Shown: piece after piece, positions 10,809-24,600 of the stretch | Layout of the letters: every line of letters starts with the position of its first letter | How positions within the stretch are numbered: position 1 is the stretch's first letter | DNA from: Eretmocerus hayati | Lineage: Eukaryota; Arthropoda; Insecta; Hymenoptera; Aphelinidae | Reading direction: 5' to 3' | DNA: 64,000 nt | Assembly (NCBI GenBank): GCA_029851415.1 | Contig: CM056744.1 | Coordinates: forward strand, 115,972,838 to 116,036,837 | Notes under the pieces: generated by a model | What the model was told of the DNA's origin: nothing | Database searches by the model: none | Seen by the model: the letters and a program-made list of their open reading frames with translations, nothing else | Position numbers and translations under genes: made by a program

Positions 10809-13800
10809 CCACGAAAGAAATGATTCTGATAGAACTCTGGGAGAAATCCAAGTGCAGAATGAGACGAAATCCAAACATCAATTTCGGGAACGTTCCATAT
10901 TACATGTATTGATCAGAACGAGAGCTAAGCCGATGTGGTGAGATAAATGTGAAATTTTCACGTCGGCAAATTTTGGTTCGTACGAAATCGAATAATCATA
11001 CTGCTGCACACATTTCCAGAATTTCCGTGAAATTGATTCAAAAGCGGATGCCATACAAAAAATGGTCCCCTCACATAATCTACCGAATACTATTGCCCTA
11101 AAAATTCCTCGCAAAATTTAAATCCAACTCGCAACGTTGATAAATCCCTTCGCAATTTACAGTAAGCCCACTACCCAGTCAGGCATTTGGGCGGGAAATT
11201 CAAAAAGCGCAGTAGTGAAATGCAGCGCAAACTTTGCCCTAGAAAAATCTACGCCAATCATTCATCAAAGATTATTTTGCAAAAGCTGCGACTGCGTAGC
11301 AGAACAGCTGTTTTATACGAGGCTCTTTTCTACATACGGCAGTCAAAGTAAGTCCCATAGGAAGGACGTATTCAGGAATAGAAGAAGTCAGGCATCAGCA
11401 GGCGACAAGGGATTGAGAGTCTCGCAGGCAAAGTTTGCTCAAAAGCCTCGCAAGAAGCAGCGTTGCAGCTCTGATAAATATTGCGCGCCATCCCGAAAAT
11501 GTATGTATGTGTAAGACTCACGGGTTTTACTTGAATCCTTTGAAAAAGTCGTCGCCGAATCGTCCTGGGGATATGCATGTATTTTGAACTGTTTTTCATA
11601 TGTGTGTATGTGTGTATGTATGTGTTCACAAGGTTTTGTATACGAGGTTCCCGTGGGTTCGTTCGTTACTTTCGTTTCGGCAAATAGCTTGAGATATTTG
11701 GATTGCATGAAAGAGGGTCGGGAAGGATATTTTTGAATGAATTGGAGATGAGGAAGATTTGATTCGTTGATTTTGTTGAGAATTGTTTTTTTTTAGCAAT
11801 CCGAATCAAGAATGTGGGCGAATCTTTGATGCTCTTTGTGACAGTGACGAAAGAGAAAGAGTATAGAAGGAAAGATGCTTTCTTTGTTCTTCCCGACCGA
11901 TTGTATTCTAGTTTCTCTTCATTCTCGTCAGATCTGTAGTCTGATGGATCAAACCAATTCTGGTTTTAATTGACTGATGCCACTGTATGCAAATGATTGA
12001 AGATCAAGCAAGAAATACATTGAAACTTCAAAAGAACTTACACCGCGACTTTCAAATTTAGCTCATTAGTCTTTCTTATTCTCTTGTTTTGCAACTCATG
12101 ATAAGAATCTCTTGCAAAAATTCTATTCTTTTCTCGATGTAGCGTAATCGAGAGTGGTTCATCAAAGCATCTGTTTCAACAAATTGGTTTTCGTATCGTC
12201 TTGCGTTAGTGACTTTGACATGCCGCATAATTTTTTTTCTTCTAAACTGACTAGTCAGAATATACTCAGAGTTAGGTACGACAAAATCACAATTTGTACC
12301 AATAAAAAAAGCCACGCTGACAATTTTTATATAGTCTACAAATGACCACCAATAATAGTAAAATCAATTCGCAATACTGTATTCCGAACCTATTTTCAAC
12401 GAACTGATCACATTTACTGACTGCCATTACTTACTTTATGCGAAATTCGTATTCCAGAATTCCACATAATTCCCTCTGAATTAATTTGTCGTAAGCCTCA
12501 CCGAGTGCATTTTTATCCCTCTGATTTACCTGCATCAACTCTTTCACTCCACTTTTTCCATATGTACATACATTCAGAATTGTTTTATTGGGCCATTAGG
12601 ACTCTTCTTGCTTTGCTCTACTTCTGCCATCCTCATCATGGCTTTTGATGTCTCTTCCAGGGATGTACATAGTTCACATGGACTCGTTTTTCCGTGGGCA
12701 GTCCGCGCTCTTTCACATAAAACAATATATGCCAGTGAGTAAATGCATAAGTACTTGAAGCAGCAAAGGCCGAGGTAAATTCACTTAATTCAGACACTCG
12801 CTAAAACTTAGAGTAGAGTGATGATGGTACATCAAGGTAGAAGCGAGGTTAAATAGGGTTTACTTGCATCTTGCATTAGCACGGATTATATCCGAGGATC
12901 CGAGATGCACTCACTGATGTTGCACTTGAATTATACACTGTTTTGACGCGTGGAAAGCGTCAGAAAGTCACTTTTGCCGCCCCTGTGATGCTACTACTGC
13001 ATACTTGAATGAATCCATCATCGCTGAGTGCCAGAGAGCAAAAATTTATCACTCTGGCTCTTGTCTAAAAATATCATCCAGAAGATACACCGAAAAATCA
13101 AAGAGATGTAAAATTCGTATCACGTTCACTCTGAAACTTTTTATCTGTTATATATGCCTGATCATAGGCATTCTAAAATCTCTCATATAGCGTGAATGAT
13201 AAAAACAATTGGACAAATTTGCATCAGATATAGACCCATTGAGGTTGTAAATCAATTGCAGGCAAGTCGCAGTGAATGAAATCCTTTCAAATCTGCAGAC
13301 TACATTTACATATCCAATAAACACTGGGTGCAATAATTCATCCTATATCCAAACTCCCATCAAATCAATTGCCTGTTCATCAAAAATCATGGTTTGCTCC
13401 AACATACGCAGCTACTGCAAAACCACCAGTATAGTAGAATCAATGAGTTACGTATAGACATCAGATCATCAGACACATCAGGGAAGAAGAGACTGAGGAG
13501 ACCCCTCTACAAACTGACAGACCCAGAACTTAGAGATTCTCCGCGGTCTGATATGAGCTTGAGGATCTACTGCGTACATACATACATACCTACATAACCT
13601 GACGTTAATTGGCGACTTTGCAGGGGCATCAGTATCACTGACACAACGTCGTCGACCCATACAAACTTACAACCCAAGAAGACAGAGACAGAGATTAGAG
13701 TTGGAGGTCTCATCTATGTATGTACGTAAGGTTCGATATTGCAAGGAGACTTTGAAGAAGAATTTTTCTCAAACCTCACCAGCGTGACGGATACGCGCTA

Positions 13801-14545
13801 ATTGACGGCACACTGCATGGCTACCGTATTATAAGATCCATACTCTGCACGCGTCTTCAACTTTACAGTGTCATCTTTGGTTTGTAGACAGGATTGTAAG
13901 GCCTATACGTCGTCGAGTTGTCGGTCTACGTCGTATTCGTCGTCGTTCTTGTTGAAGACGTGAAAGGAGTGAGCCAGGATAAGGAGGGTTGAAACTTGAG
14001 GGACATGAGTTTTGAGGTTATTGGAAAGAGAAAAAGGAGGACGAAGGTTCTCCTTATGTAAGCGTGTGATGCTGAGTTGGCAATCTGTGTCGTGTGGATG
14101 ACGGTTGAAAGCTCGGCTCGTGGTCTCGTTAAAATTTGAGCTTGAGCCGTTTGGGATGACCCTCCGACCACCTGTCATCTTTCTCTAAGGGATGTGATTT
14201 TCTATGAAAGTTTGACGTTGAAAAGCTGCTTGTAAAATCCAATAGATTTCTGCGGAAGTGTGTGTTTGTCTGTGCTTTTTCACTAACAGCGGGTGGATAT
14301 TATCGAATAATAACAGACTCTTGATTTAATATTGAAAGTAAAAGAGATCGTCAGACTCAATATTTGAAATTAGTGTCTGATAAATATGGTGAAATTTGAT
14401 AAAAATTCTAAGTGCTCGAGACTTTTCATTCTGCAGACATCACAATGTCGTGTTAAAACAATTTTGTGCAAATCATTTTGCTACTTGGTATACACTCATA
14501 CTAATTTTTCCTCGAATTTTTTGATACACTGTGCGTTAATAGTAC
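10809..14545. other. Stretch with no recognised gene
   Basis: Ordinary AT-rich sequence with short CATA-type repeats (about 13576-13590). Open frames are under 130 codons and match nothing I know. Confidence 0.5.
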
Positions 14546-14662
14546 ATTATTGCCCTGGGCGCGTACGCCCAGTTCGGGCGCCAGGACAGTTTATTTTCCG
14601 AGCGAAGCGAGGGAAATAAGTCCTCCGCGCCCGAAGTGGGCCTGCGAGCACAGAGCAATAAT
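14546..14662. mobile_element. Short palindromic MITE, 117 bp
   Basis: The left half ATTATTGCCCTG...TTCGGGCGCCAGGAC is inverted on the right as TCCTCCGCGCCCGAAGTGGG...CAGAGCAATAAT. The centre, TTATTTTCCGAGCGAAGCGAGGGAAATAAG, is itself palindromic. A related centre occurs at 9512-9548, so this is a family. No target duplication is certain. Confidence 0.6.
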
Positions 14663-14891
14663 GATTTTTCATCACGAGAGCCCTAAAACCGCATTTGATT
14701 GCGACCTTTTTAAGTTAGAATGATGAAAAGTGTACTTTGCGCTCAATTTGAAGACTTTTACTCACAGTTTATCGAAAAGTATAGTTCGATGGTCGGGAGT
14801 AAGACCTATTTTTCGTTCATTCGTAAAGATTTCGACTCTTACCTTTGGCTCGAGCCGGAAATTTATCACTCGGACGCGAAATAGTACATTA

Positions 14892-15097
14892 CGCGTCGAG
14901 TGCTGGAAACATTTTTTCCTTCGGGAAACCGAGCTGGACGTGGGTGATGGCACCGTCCAGCTTGGTTTTCCCGAAGAAAAAATGTTTCCACACGAGACGC
15001 GTATGCAGTTTTATACGCCCGTACGCAGAAACAGCGTATGGACCCTCGCGCAGCGAGGAGGCCTAGAAACACGCTGTTTCTACGTATGGACGTATAA
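14892..15097. repeat. Pair of long hairpins side by side
   Basis: Hairpin 1 has arms 14892-14940 and 14954-15000 (CTGGAAACATTTTTTCCTTC against GAAGAAAAAATGTTTCCA), a stem of about 47 bp with a 13-base loop. Hairpin 2 has arms 15011-15037 and 15071-15097 (TACGCAGAAACAGCGT against ACGCTGTTTCTACGTA), with a smaller CCTCGCGCAGCGAGG hairpin inside its loop. They may be the two halves of one transposon-derived unit. No TIR or TSD was identified. Confidence 0.65.
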
Positions 15098-15100
15098 AGA

Positions 15101-18100
15101 AGTTTCTACGTCTCGTTTGTATCGAAACGTACTATTGTCTCCCATACCAGAAGTCTCCACCGTATATAGCTATCAGAAAGATCCGCCAAGCTGTTCAAAA
15201 TCTATAAAACCCATCAGAAATTCTTAAATTCCTCCCGTCAGACATTAATCTCTCAAGTCAAATTGTCTATAGCGGGTAACCGAAATTCTACAATCACCCC
15301 CTGGCGGTGTCACAACAAACTATACAGCCCATAATTGTTGATTGAATTACTGTAAGTCATGCAAGTCACCAGCAATTGATGTACACATACAAAACAGTAA
15401 CGTGATAACGGTGTATAGTATTGAAATTGCTCGAGCTTTACAGCTTAATTGCACAGTCCTACATTTCGAAACTGCACTCGAAAACACTACTACCAACTAT
15501 ATACAAGCCTGTAAAACATTGCAAGAACGCTCAGGTGGGTCCCAGCACGTCATCCCTTCCTACATAGAGGAGCCGGATACATTCTGTTATAGGCTTTATA
15601 TCTCAGCGTGGTGACTATCCGCGGTCGCCTCTCACCACACCTTTTGAGCCTCTTTAGATCGTAAAGTCACCTCTAGAAGAGGCTCTTGTATTATTATAGC
15701 GGAGCGCCCATACTAAGCTTTTCCCACTCGCGGAATTTTCGCGGTCGATTTTGTAATGGTCTGGGATTTGTTTCGCGCTTAACTCCCTTAATTTACGAGT
15801 CGTTCAGCAGTCAACTGTCCCTCCTCAAATTCTATAGTAATACTTGAATGTATTCTAAGTATATATGGGCACCTACCACAACATGATGGTGGAATATACA
15901 TGTATGTAAGTATAATAGCTGGAATACTTGAGGCAACCAGACGCGATTAATTTATTGTTCGCCAGAGGCTTTTGAGCTGATTTTTAACTCTCCTCGTAAA
16001 TATTATTCCTGATTCATCGTGGTATTGGTCATTCATACTTTCAGCTATATGTAAAAGGTTATTAGATACTTGTTTAAGTATCACCCTTGGCGATGTGGTT
16101 CCTTCTTTTTTCGAGTCCTGATTACGACATTAACGATTTCTTGGGTGATCACCCGTTTCATTAAGGATATGGGTATCGTATCTTAACCTTTACTCTGACC
16201 CAATGTTGAGCGTAAATTTTACTTTTTATGCTGGAGAAGGTAGAGGGAGATTGATGAGTGCGGGTCGCGGATATTTTTGTACCTGTAATACCTGAGTGAT
16301 AGATTCGAGCCGTAAAGGGTAAAACAATTTTCAGCTATGAACGTGAATCACTCGGAGCTATTAGCTGCCCTGCACTTATTCAATTTGAGAGTTTAACCTT
16401 GATTGGTCGTAAAATTTGATCAATTTACAACGAGTTAACAGTTCTGCATAGTTTCAGAAACCAATTAGAATTTGACTCGCACAAACGTAATTCCACGGCA
16501 AAACAGTTTTTTTTTTTCAAAAATTGCTCATTTCTAGATATTTTTTTTTTTTTCAAAATTCTGGCAGTTTTCTGTACAACACCGTGAAAGTAAAGAACCA
16601 AGAACTGGTGTAACAGTTGACAGATTGTCCAAATGAATCTTTCAGATTCTCTAGTATTTCAGAAACTTCATTCATTTCCGTCACAGGACGAGTCACCAAA
16701 AGTTCATTCGAATCGAGTCCCGTAATATAAGTACTTCAATGAGAAATTCGAATTCTTGTTTCCATAGTAAGACCCTCCAAACGACACCGTAAAGTAAGTA
16801 CAAGCAAACTTTGCGAAAAGTTCAACAAATGGAGACACTATTTCATCCCAGTCTCTCAAGCAATAATGAGGAAAATTCCACTCTAGCAAAACTTACCAAC
16901 ATCTCATCAATCGAGTATCATCAAAAGTAGTCTCCTCAAATAAAATGCTTCCAACTTCCAAGTTAAAATAGTGGATCATGCCAATCTTCCGGCGTTCAAT
17001 TAATGCCAAAGATTAATCCACGTTATACCCAAGTCTTTTCCCAAGCTTCACTCCATATAACTTTTAAGACGCGTAACTGAAGCAGCAGTGAAAAATCTTT
17101 AGCGATAAATAAGGATAGATAAGACGCTCACTGGCAGCTTATATATACTTCTTCCAAAAGTGCAATAATTTTGACCGTCTACTAGTGAGGTATCTATATG
17201 TATACATAGATATAAATAATACGTATGTTCAAGAGCAGCAACGGCAAACAATTCGTGTCTGAAGAAGAACTTTGCAGTCTCGTGGAAACTTGAAAATTCC
17301 GTAGAGCATAGCGATTCGAGGGCAATCGAGTGAACAACGCGCCGCAAATCAAACTCTGGGGATGCAAGCGCGAGCGCGAAAAGCATCGACGTTTTCCCAA
17401 CCCCCAGAATTTTGATTCACTCGCGAGAACTGCTGCAGCGTAAAAGTATACTGGCTGGGAACACAAAACCGTGCAAAACTCTATGTACATATATATGAGT
17501 AAGTATTTTTCTCTGCGGGTGTCTGTTAAATCGTGGAAAAATTTTTATGTGAATGGACCGGAAATCGGATGTTCTGGCCGCGATATGTTGTGTGTGATTC
17601 GAACTGAACTTGATAAAAGGCTTGCGATGGGGGTACGTTTATCACGAAACTGATATGCTTTATTTATTTATTATCTGAAATTGGAAATGGAATGAGAGAG
17701 AGAGAGAGAGAGAGATGCTCACAAAGAAATCATTCAATGGAATAGATAAAATTAATTTTCCTCGTCAGAGGTCGTTTGAAACTCTGTATTGGTTTGAATT
17801 TTACTTTGAGCAATGGCATGATGTAATTCATTCGATGAATGGTACACAGAGACATCACTATCGAGCTTTAATGTCACGTACATGTTGAGATAGCAGGAAA
17901 ATAACGTGCGCGAATGAATCGGCCAGCTTGATGATTGAATTTTATCTCCGAGTAATCATTGGCATGAATTTGACGATCATCTAGCTATGCAACGAATTCA
18001 ATTCCAGATATCTAGTTGTATGGATGATCGTCAAAAGTGATGTCTGTATTGGTGGAAATGAACATGAAAATCGGCTCATTCCTGAAATTAATTACATAAT

Positions 18101-18939
18101 CGGTCATGGAAGAGCATTTGATGTACCTAGATGGACATTGAATAGAGGTTATAAGAACACGACGCTGGCCAAGAATTTTTCTTTAGAATATTCTAAGTCG
18201 ATATGAAAAACTGTCCATGACAATGTAGCGTCGGGAATAATATTCTATCGAGAAAAAAATTTTTATCTAATGGATGTTGACCAGCGTGAGAATTTTTCTC
18301 ATTCTTCACGGGAATGATATCAAAATAGCCGAAGTACATGTAGATTCATTTTTTAAAAAAATCTCGTATACCGGATTTGGAACATCGATATGGTAGCGAG
18401 TGTATGTGTGTCGTATCGTAGGCCAGTGTCAATTTTTCTATCGAGCCAAACGTCCAACGGAATCGAGAATATCGTATACGGTCGATAGAAGAAAAAAAAA
18501 ATAGCCTGTCGAATGGATACATCGATAACTCCTATCGAGTGGTAAGGGGTGAGAAAACGAAGGGATTCGGGGAAGCAGACCCCGACATAATACTTTATAG
18601 TATGGGCACGAATTCGTATACTGACAATCGAATTTCATCGTCTATATCGTGGCTGGTGACACGCGAGTTTCTGTTTTGCTGACGCTGATAATCGTCTTAT
18701 TTCATCTGGACGAGTATTGTTTCTCATGAAAGTAATTAGCTTAAATGTATTCCTTGATTACAATCGGGTCCATCGAGAAATTCAAAACTGAATTTTTTTT
18801 GTTGGATTCCTATTGAAACTGTATTAGCGAGCAGAATGAATTTCGGTATATTTCACTCACTGGAAGCATATTGATCTAATTGTCTTTTGATCATTTTTGA
18901 CACTTGTTTACTTTTAACAAGATTTATGTTTCAGATCAG
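15101..18939. other. Stretch with no recognised gene
   Basis: AT-rich, with T-runs at about 16507 and 16540 and a (GA)n run at 17694-17715. Several TATCGA/CTATCG words cluster at 18440-18545. No gene family is recognised. Confidence 0.5.
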
Positions 18940-19100
18940 TCTGATTTTCATCATCGGGCTCACAGTACTTTATAAGCTGTCCAACTTTTTGGAAAAAGAT
19001 TTTACTCAATCAGTCATATCTGGGGATGCCCTGGTAGAAATAGTGAGCATTTTTTGGCCAAGTCGCATTCAGAAAAAATGATTACATTCCTACCAAAGTG
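18940..19100. repeat. Dispersed repeat copy related to 4250-4890
   Basis: GTGAGCATTTTTTGGCCA is identical to the copy at 4273. The following ATGATTACATTCCTACC lies only about 30 bp further on, which marks the uninterrupted form of the repeat. Upstream similarity to 4200-4270 is weak but visible. Confidence 0.45.
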
Positions 19101-21500
19101 TTATAATGGGATCAAGGCGCTTTAGTGACATCGTGTCACGGAAGTCATCGTATCACCATCTCATTCTTCACCAAGAATTCCTGAAATACCCTTTTTCAGA
19201 ACTAGTTTGAATAACATGACCAAACTCGTCGTTGTTAGTCATGCATGAATTCAGTCTATACTCCGTGGGAAAAAAGTCCATTAGCAAATCTGCGTCACAC
19301 CACACTCAGAATACTCACAATATTATAAAAGCTGTTACAGATCTCATTCAGTGAATTAAACACGATAAAATCTTACCATCTCATCAACTACTCCTTCTCA
19401 CATACTGCAAGATTCAAGCCGATTTACCATCAGACTCGACTAACACGACTCATAATACGGTACCCGACACCTATGACACTCTATACACTCCTTTTACACA
19501 TCATGTGCGAAAAAATCTCTGAACCAACTAACCTCGCAAAATCTCATATCCAAAGATGTACCCATGTCACCGTGTATAAAATCAGCAAAAATCATTCAAG
19601 CTTATATAATATACTAAAACATGTTTTCAGCGATATTTATCCAGTCAAGCGAGCTTCCTTCATATTCGCGTATCTCGGTTAGGAGATGAGAATCTTATGA
19701 GACGAAAAGACTACTACACGATGATGCAGCAAGATGTAGGGAATAATAATATATAAGAGTAAGAAAAAAAATGAAAAATAAAAAAAAAAGTATCGTTTGG
19801 GTTGGCGCGCAGAGGAATGTCGGACTCGCACCTCCGACGGCTTCATTATGTATATATGAGAGTGCGGCGGGCGGCGGGCGGCGGCGTCGTCGGACACACT
19901 ACAAAACATGTGATGCGATTTCTAAATCGTGCCGAAAACTGCTCATCCGCGAGTCCCAAGACCGCGAATAATAAAAGGAACCGGTTCGTCCCCACTCAGA
20001 ATATCTATCCAATGAAACCCCACACGGCATATGTATTATAAGAGAAAGAGGCGAAAAAGTGGACGTTCGCGAGTATGATTTTTGCGTAGAGGGCGCCACC
20101 GTCTGGGCATCGGAAACAGGAGACAGGCATGAGGCAGGAGACGAATAGGTTCTTTTGAGAGAAGGGCGGGGAGCCAGCGAGAATTGCTGATGAGAAGAGA
20201 GGCTGCGTGTTGCCGTGCGGGTCTGTCGTATTATAAAAGAACCGATCGCTATCTCCTTGCCATGGGTATAACTATAATACACTACTACTCCTGACTCCTG
20301 ACGAGGGACAAATTTTCAAGTCACATTCGTTTGAAATATATCTATAGTTTCTTCGTAGGTGTCCTTTTGACTTAGTTCGTCTTTTTGGGAATGAAATTTA
20401 GGTGGGTGGCGTAGTGTATGGATTGGGTGCTGATATCAATGTTTTGACAAGTATAGGGTGGAAAGGAAGAGGAGGGGATGAATATGAAAGGCCAGATGTA
20501 TATGTACTGAGGGGGCTAAAACAGAATGCGCATCGGAGGATTGGATTTGGTGCTCCCCGCGATGATGATCTGAGCCACAGAATCAGAGAGAGAGATATAC
20601 TCATGAATGTTAATGAGCCTGTCATGGCTTTCGTGATTCGAGTCTTGTGATGTATTATACGGCGCATCAAATCGCGTTGGTGGTAGCTCATGATTCGTGT
20701 AATAATTTTTGAAATGTGTGGAGCCATGCGTATGAGTGCGTGAGAGTACTTTTGATGAGATTGATACTTGGTTCGATAGTGGAACTCAGATAAATAGTGA
20801 GATGTACGCAACGGGGATGTGCCTCAGAATATCATCTATTTTTGAGATGAGTGAAGAATAGAGTCCCTGTCGAAGTCTGATTTCACGTTTTTAGCGTATG
20901 TCACCTCAATCTGGCATCCGAATAGCCAAATAGCCAATTTTCTTCAAATTCGGATTTACAGTGCTCACTTTCCACATCTCAATTTCACACTATAAACTAC
21001 CTAAAAGAAACTTTTTCCGTCATAAAAAAATGTCCCATACAACTTTCTCCATTCACCTGTCTCTCTGAGGGCGCTAGACCCGCACCTCCTAAATAACCAA
21101 AATTGCCGGGAAATTTAAAAACGCTAAAAAGAAATCGACCTCGTGCGAGGATCTATTCAAATACCCTTCAGGCCTGCGGATATAAAACTGTCCTCTCCGA
21201 AAAAGTCATTCTCACTTTCGGGCCTTATAAAGCTATAAATCCGCCTATTCCTAACTCAGTGAGCAAATACACAGGGCCAAAAAAAAAATTCATCGGGGGG
21301 AAAGTATCACATGGTTTTATAACCTATAGATGGTTTTCCGCAGTCACTGGCTTCTGACCTACTGTTGTAAAATCGAAGAAGCCAAAAGAATTTACGATCT
21401 ATGGCACATCGTCGTACCTGCCGATCTGCTGGAAGGGACGAGACACTCTCAAACCGTGTTCTCTGATGCAGCACAGCATCATATGAAACGATGAGAAAAT
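19101..21500. other. Stretch with no recognised gene
   Basis: It includes a GGC-rich patch (19864-19895) and A-rich runs near 19768-19790. Open frames on both strands at 19771-20811 overlap one another and lack motifs. Confidence 0.5.
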
Positions 21501-21505
21501 CATTA

Positions 21506-21662
21506 TGCGCATGCGCGACGGCGGCTCGACTCTGTAGACCGTTGCTTTCTCTCTCTCTCTCTCACTACAGCTCTTTGGCCGTTTTCTCGAAGTATACAGT
21601 TCAACGCGAGGGTGAGAGTACAGTCAGTTCGGTGGCACCGCTGCTCGCGCGAGCGACGTGTC
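21506..21662 (+). promoter_or_regulatory. CpG-rich candidate promoter with NRF-1 palindrome and initiator
   Basis: TGCGCATGCGCG at 21506-21517 is an exact NRF-1/erect-wing type site. It is followed by a CT run and then by TCAGTT (21624-21629), a consensus arthropod initiator with A+1 at 21626. CGACGTG at +29 to +35 resembles a DPE but is about one base late. The block stands out as CpG-rich in AT-rich DNA. A noncoding first exon could start here and run toward 22.1 kb; whether it belongs to the MOXD1-like gene 5 kb downstream is unknown. Confidence 0.4.
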
Positions 21663-24600
21663 CTCTGTATACTATCGTTATTATACATTTTCGTATGTGG
21701 ATGTTTGAGAGAAGAGTAGACGACGTGATCTGCCGGTTCTTCTTCATATTCTTCTCTTGATCAAAAGCATCTCCGCGCGTTGTGTGTGAATATATAGTGC
21801 GTGTTGGCTAAAAAATATCGTTGCGGGAGAGCAACATATGAATTTTTGTTGGTTTTGACCAATACAATTTCTGAGACTGAAGAGAAACATCTCTGAGTCT
21901 GAGACGTGGAAATTGTTGACAGTGATAAGAGAGCCGCAGAGTGAGAAGAATCGACGGAATTTTGTGCCAAAAGAGGTCCGTTGAGATTTGTGGTGAAATA
22001 TTTGTGCTAAAATCAAATTGTGATCAGTGTGACGGTTTGTGCAAGCGAACTTTTTGTGAAATTTTTGAGGATTTGTGCAGTCTATGGTCCTTGATTGTGA
22101 AGGACGTTAGGGAACTAGTTAGAACTATTGGAGGCTGTAGATGATTAGAATTTTTTCTGAATCGAATTCGTGAAGCCGGTGTCTCAATACTAAAACTTTG
22201 ATATTACGATTTAGCGATGAATGATAATGTCTGCAAATTGAATTGAATTCGCATGGCTTGTAAATCGCGTTTGGTTTCATGAATGAAATTACGCGAGCTA
22301 AGATAGTAGGAAATATCCATGCGATAATCAAACTCACTTCGCCGAACTCTACCACGCGATGAGTGTCTCACTCTCGGTCTCACTGACATTCTCAAGCTGG
22401 TCGCGAATGAGCGAGCGAATGACATACTATGAATGAAACTCAGAATGTAAACAATCAACATCGCGATAACATTTAAATACCAATGAAAACATTATGATAC
22501 GTAGTCGATCCCGCATAATATCACGTGTTTTGAGCATAATCTTGAATGAATGCATTGATGATAAATCTATCTCAGTCGGATTTGAGTTGATGTCGGATAC
22601 CGGAATTGTCGACTTTCTAGTTTTTTCGATGAATTTTTGATTTTTGAGGTTTCACTGATAAAAAAATTGTCGACGATTCATTGAAACATTTGAAATTTAC
22701 AATGACTTTCCTGGCTCCTTAAGTTCATCACAATTCATTCATCCTGACACCTCAATTTTGATATACTCTCGAGCTATACTTCGAGCTGTCAAATTTGCTC
22801 ATCATCATCGATTAAAGGGCGATGTGCGATTCTCGCGCCGCAATCTCCGCAAATTTCACGATTTCACAAGATTCAGGATACGTATATACCGGCTTTTCGC
22901 AAACTTTCAAGATTGCTCACTATACCTAACCTATACACCACTCAAAACTTGTAATCTCTCCGCGACGTCGTCGACGGTCTCAGTAGTATTATAACAAACC
23001 GGGCAACGAGACTTTTGCAGTATATTTTTTCCGTCTTTCTCGTAACTTTTTCAGAAGCGATACGACTTTCTCGTTTCTCAACAAAATCGTAAAACTTGTT
23101 CAATCTCATTTTTCAATCTCGTTACATTGCTACCGACTTTTTCGCAACGATATCATCTAGATAGATAGAATATCTCCGTGTTGAAAATTCTAAATTTTTG
23201 TGCCAGTTTCAAACAGTCTAATACGATTTGTCCGTGTTCACTGGGTATAAAAAGTATACGGTATACAGTTTAGAGCCGGCGGTTAATTGAGGATCACGAT
23301 TTCGCGTGTCTAGTAGACATCTCAGATATTTTAGATATAATAATAATAATAATAGTAATACTTAACATGATGTTCGTGCATCGCATGAGAATGATATATA
23401 CTTTCATCACATCAAATATTAGGGACAAAATTGATCGTGACAAAGTATTTCATACTGTGTATAGAATAGAATATAATCTATCGTGATTTGGGTTATCGTG
23501 ACGTGAAAGTATATATTCGCGATCAGATGGTCTCTTTCTCTGTCTCTTGAGATGTGAATTTGAAGATACTTTACCGACGATGGAAGACCTTTACTTTCAG
23601 AAGTTCATTCTGCAACATCTGGCGCATATGATATGTCGTCGTCCAAAAAATAATAACGCCAATGAAACCGCGGCTAACGTCGCGCTCGAGTAGCTTTGAT
23701 CTCCGAATCCAGACTCCGTATATACATAATATTCTCTTTCTCTTTCTATATATTTCGTCAAATTAGTCCAGTTCAAGGGTGTGATGATTTTCAAGCCATT
23801 TTCGTCATTCTACACTTCTCTTTGATATTCTCTAAAATATATACTGCAACGATGAAACTGCACTAATTACTTGAATTTACAGACACTTGAATTGATATAT
23901 GCGTATCTTGAATGTTTCCGGTGCGTAAAATCATGGCTGCACTATCGTTCATTTCGGGGTTCATTTGATAAGCGCCAGCGTGAAGCGTTGAGATATCAAT
24001 GAAAATTGACAACTTGAAAAATCAGTGATGATATGCACTGTATCGAATGATTCATAAATGAAATAATCCATAGAATGTATATCGTTGTACGATATCGTTA
24101 AAACGTTTGTGCAAACGTGGACGGGAAAAAAAATTTTGCTTCGTCACGTGAATGCGTTTTGACATTTGCCGAATCCCGAGTTTCAGCTTCTCTCATTCGC
24201 AAACGTTGCAAACTCGTTTTTTTTTCACCCATCCCGTATCCTATATACCCATACCATACTCTCACCCGCCGATTCGTAAAAAAATATTCGCAAACGGAAT
24301 CCAGTTCAGAGCATACATACATATAACCTATACTATATAATAATGTACGCAGTTCTAGATTTTCTGAATTTTTGTATCGGAATGCGTCTTGGTGACATCT
24401 GCGAGTCAGCAGTATTCTAAAAAAATTCAAACCTGTAACATCCCACAGTAGAATAAATGAAAACAGTTTACTATAGTCAGAATAAATCAGTCCCGTGATT
24501 CATGTGGATCGTTTTTAATCGGGATTCGCTCGAGGGATATACGCATACATTTTTTATATAAAAATATATAGGCATCAAGAGGAGTATCGATTGAATTTCA

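Noticed and set aside
23246..23271. TATAAAAAG with CAGTT as a core promoter
   Set aside because: The spacing to the initiator is about 21 bp instead of about 30, and no gene follows.
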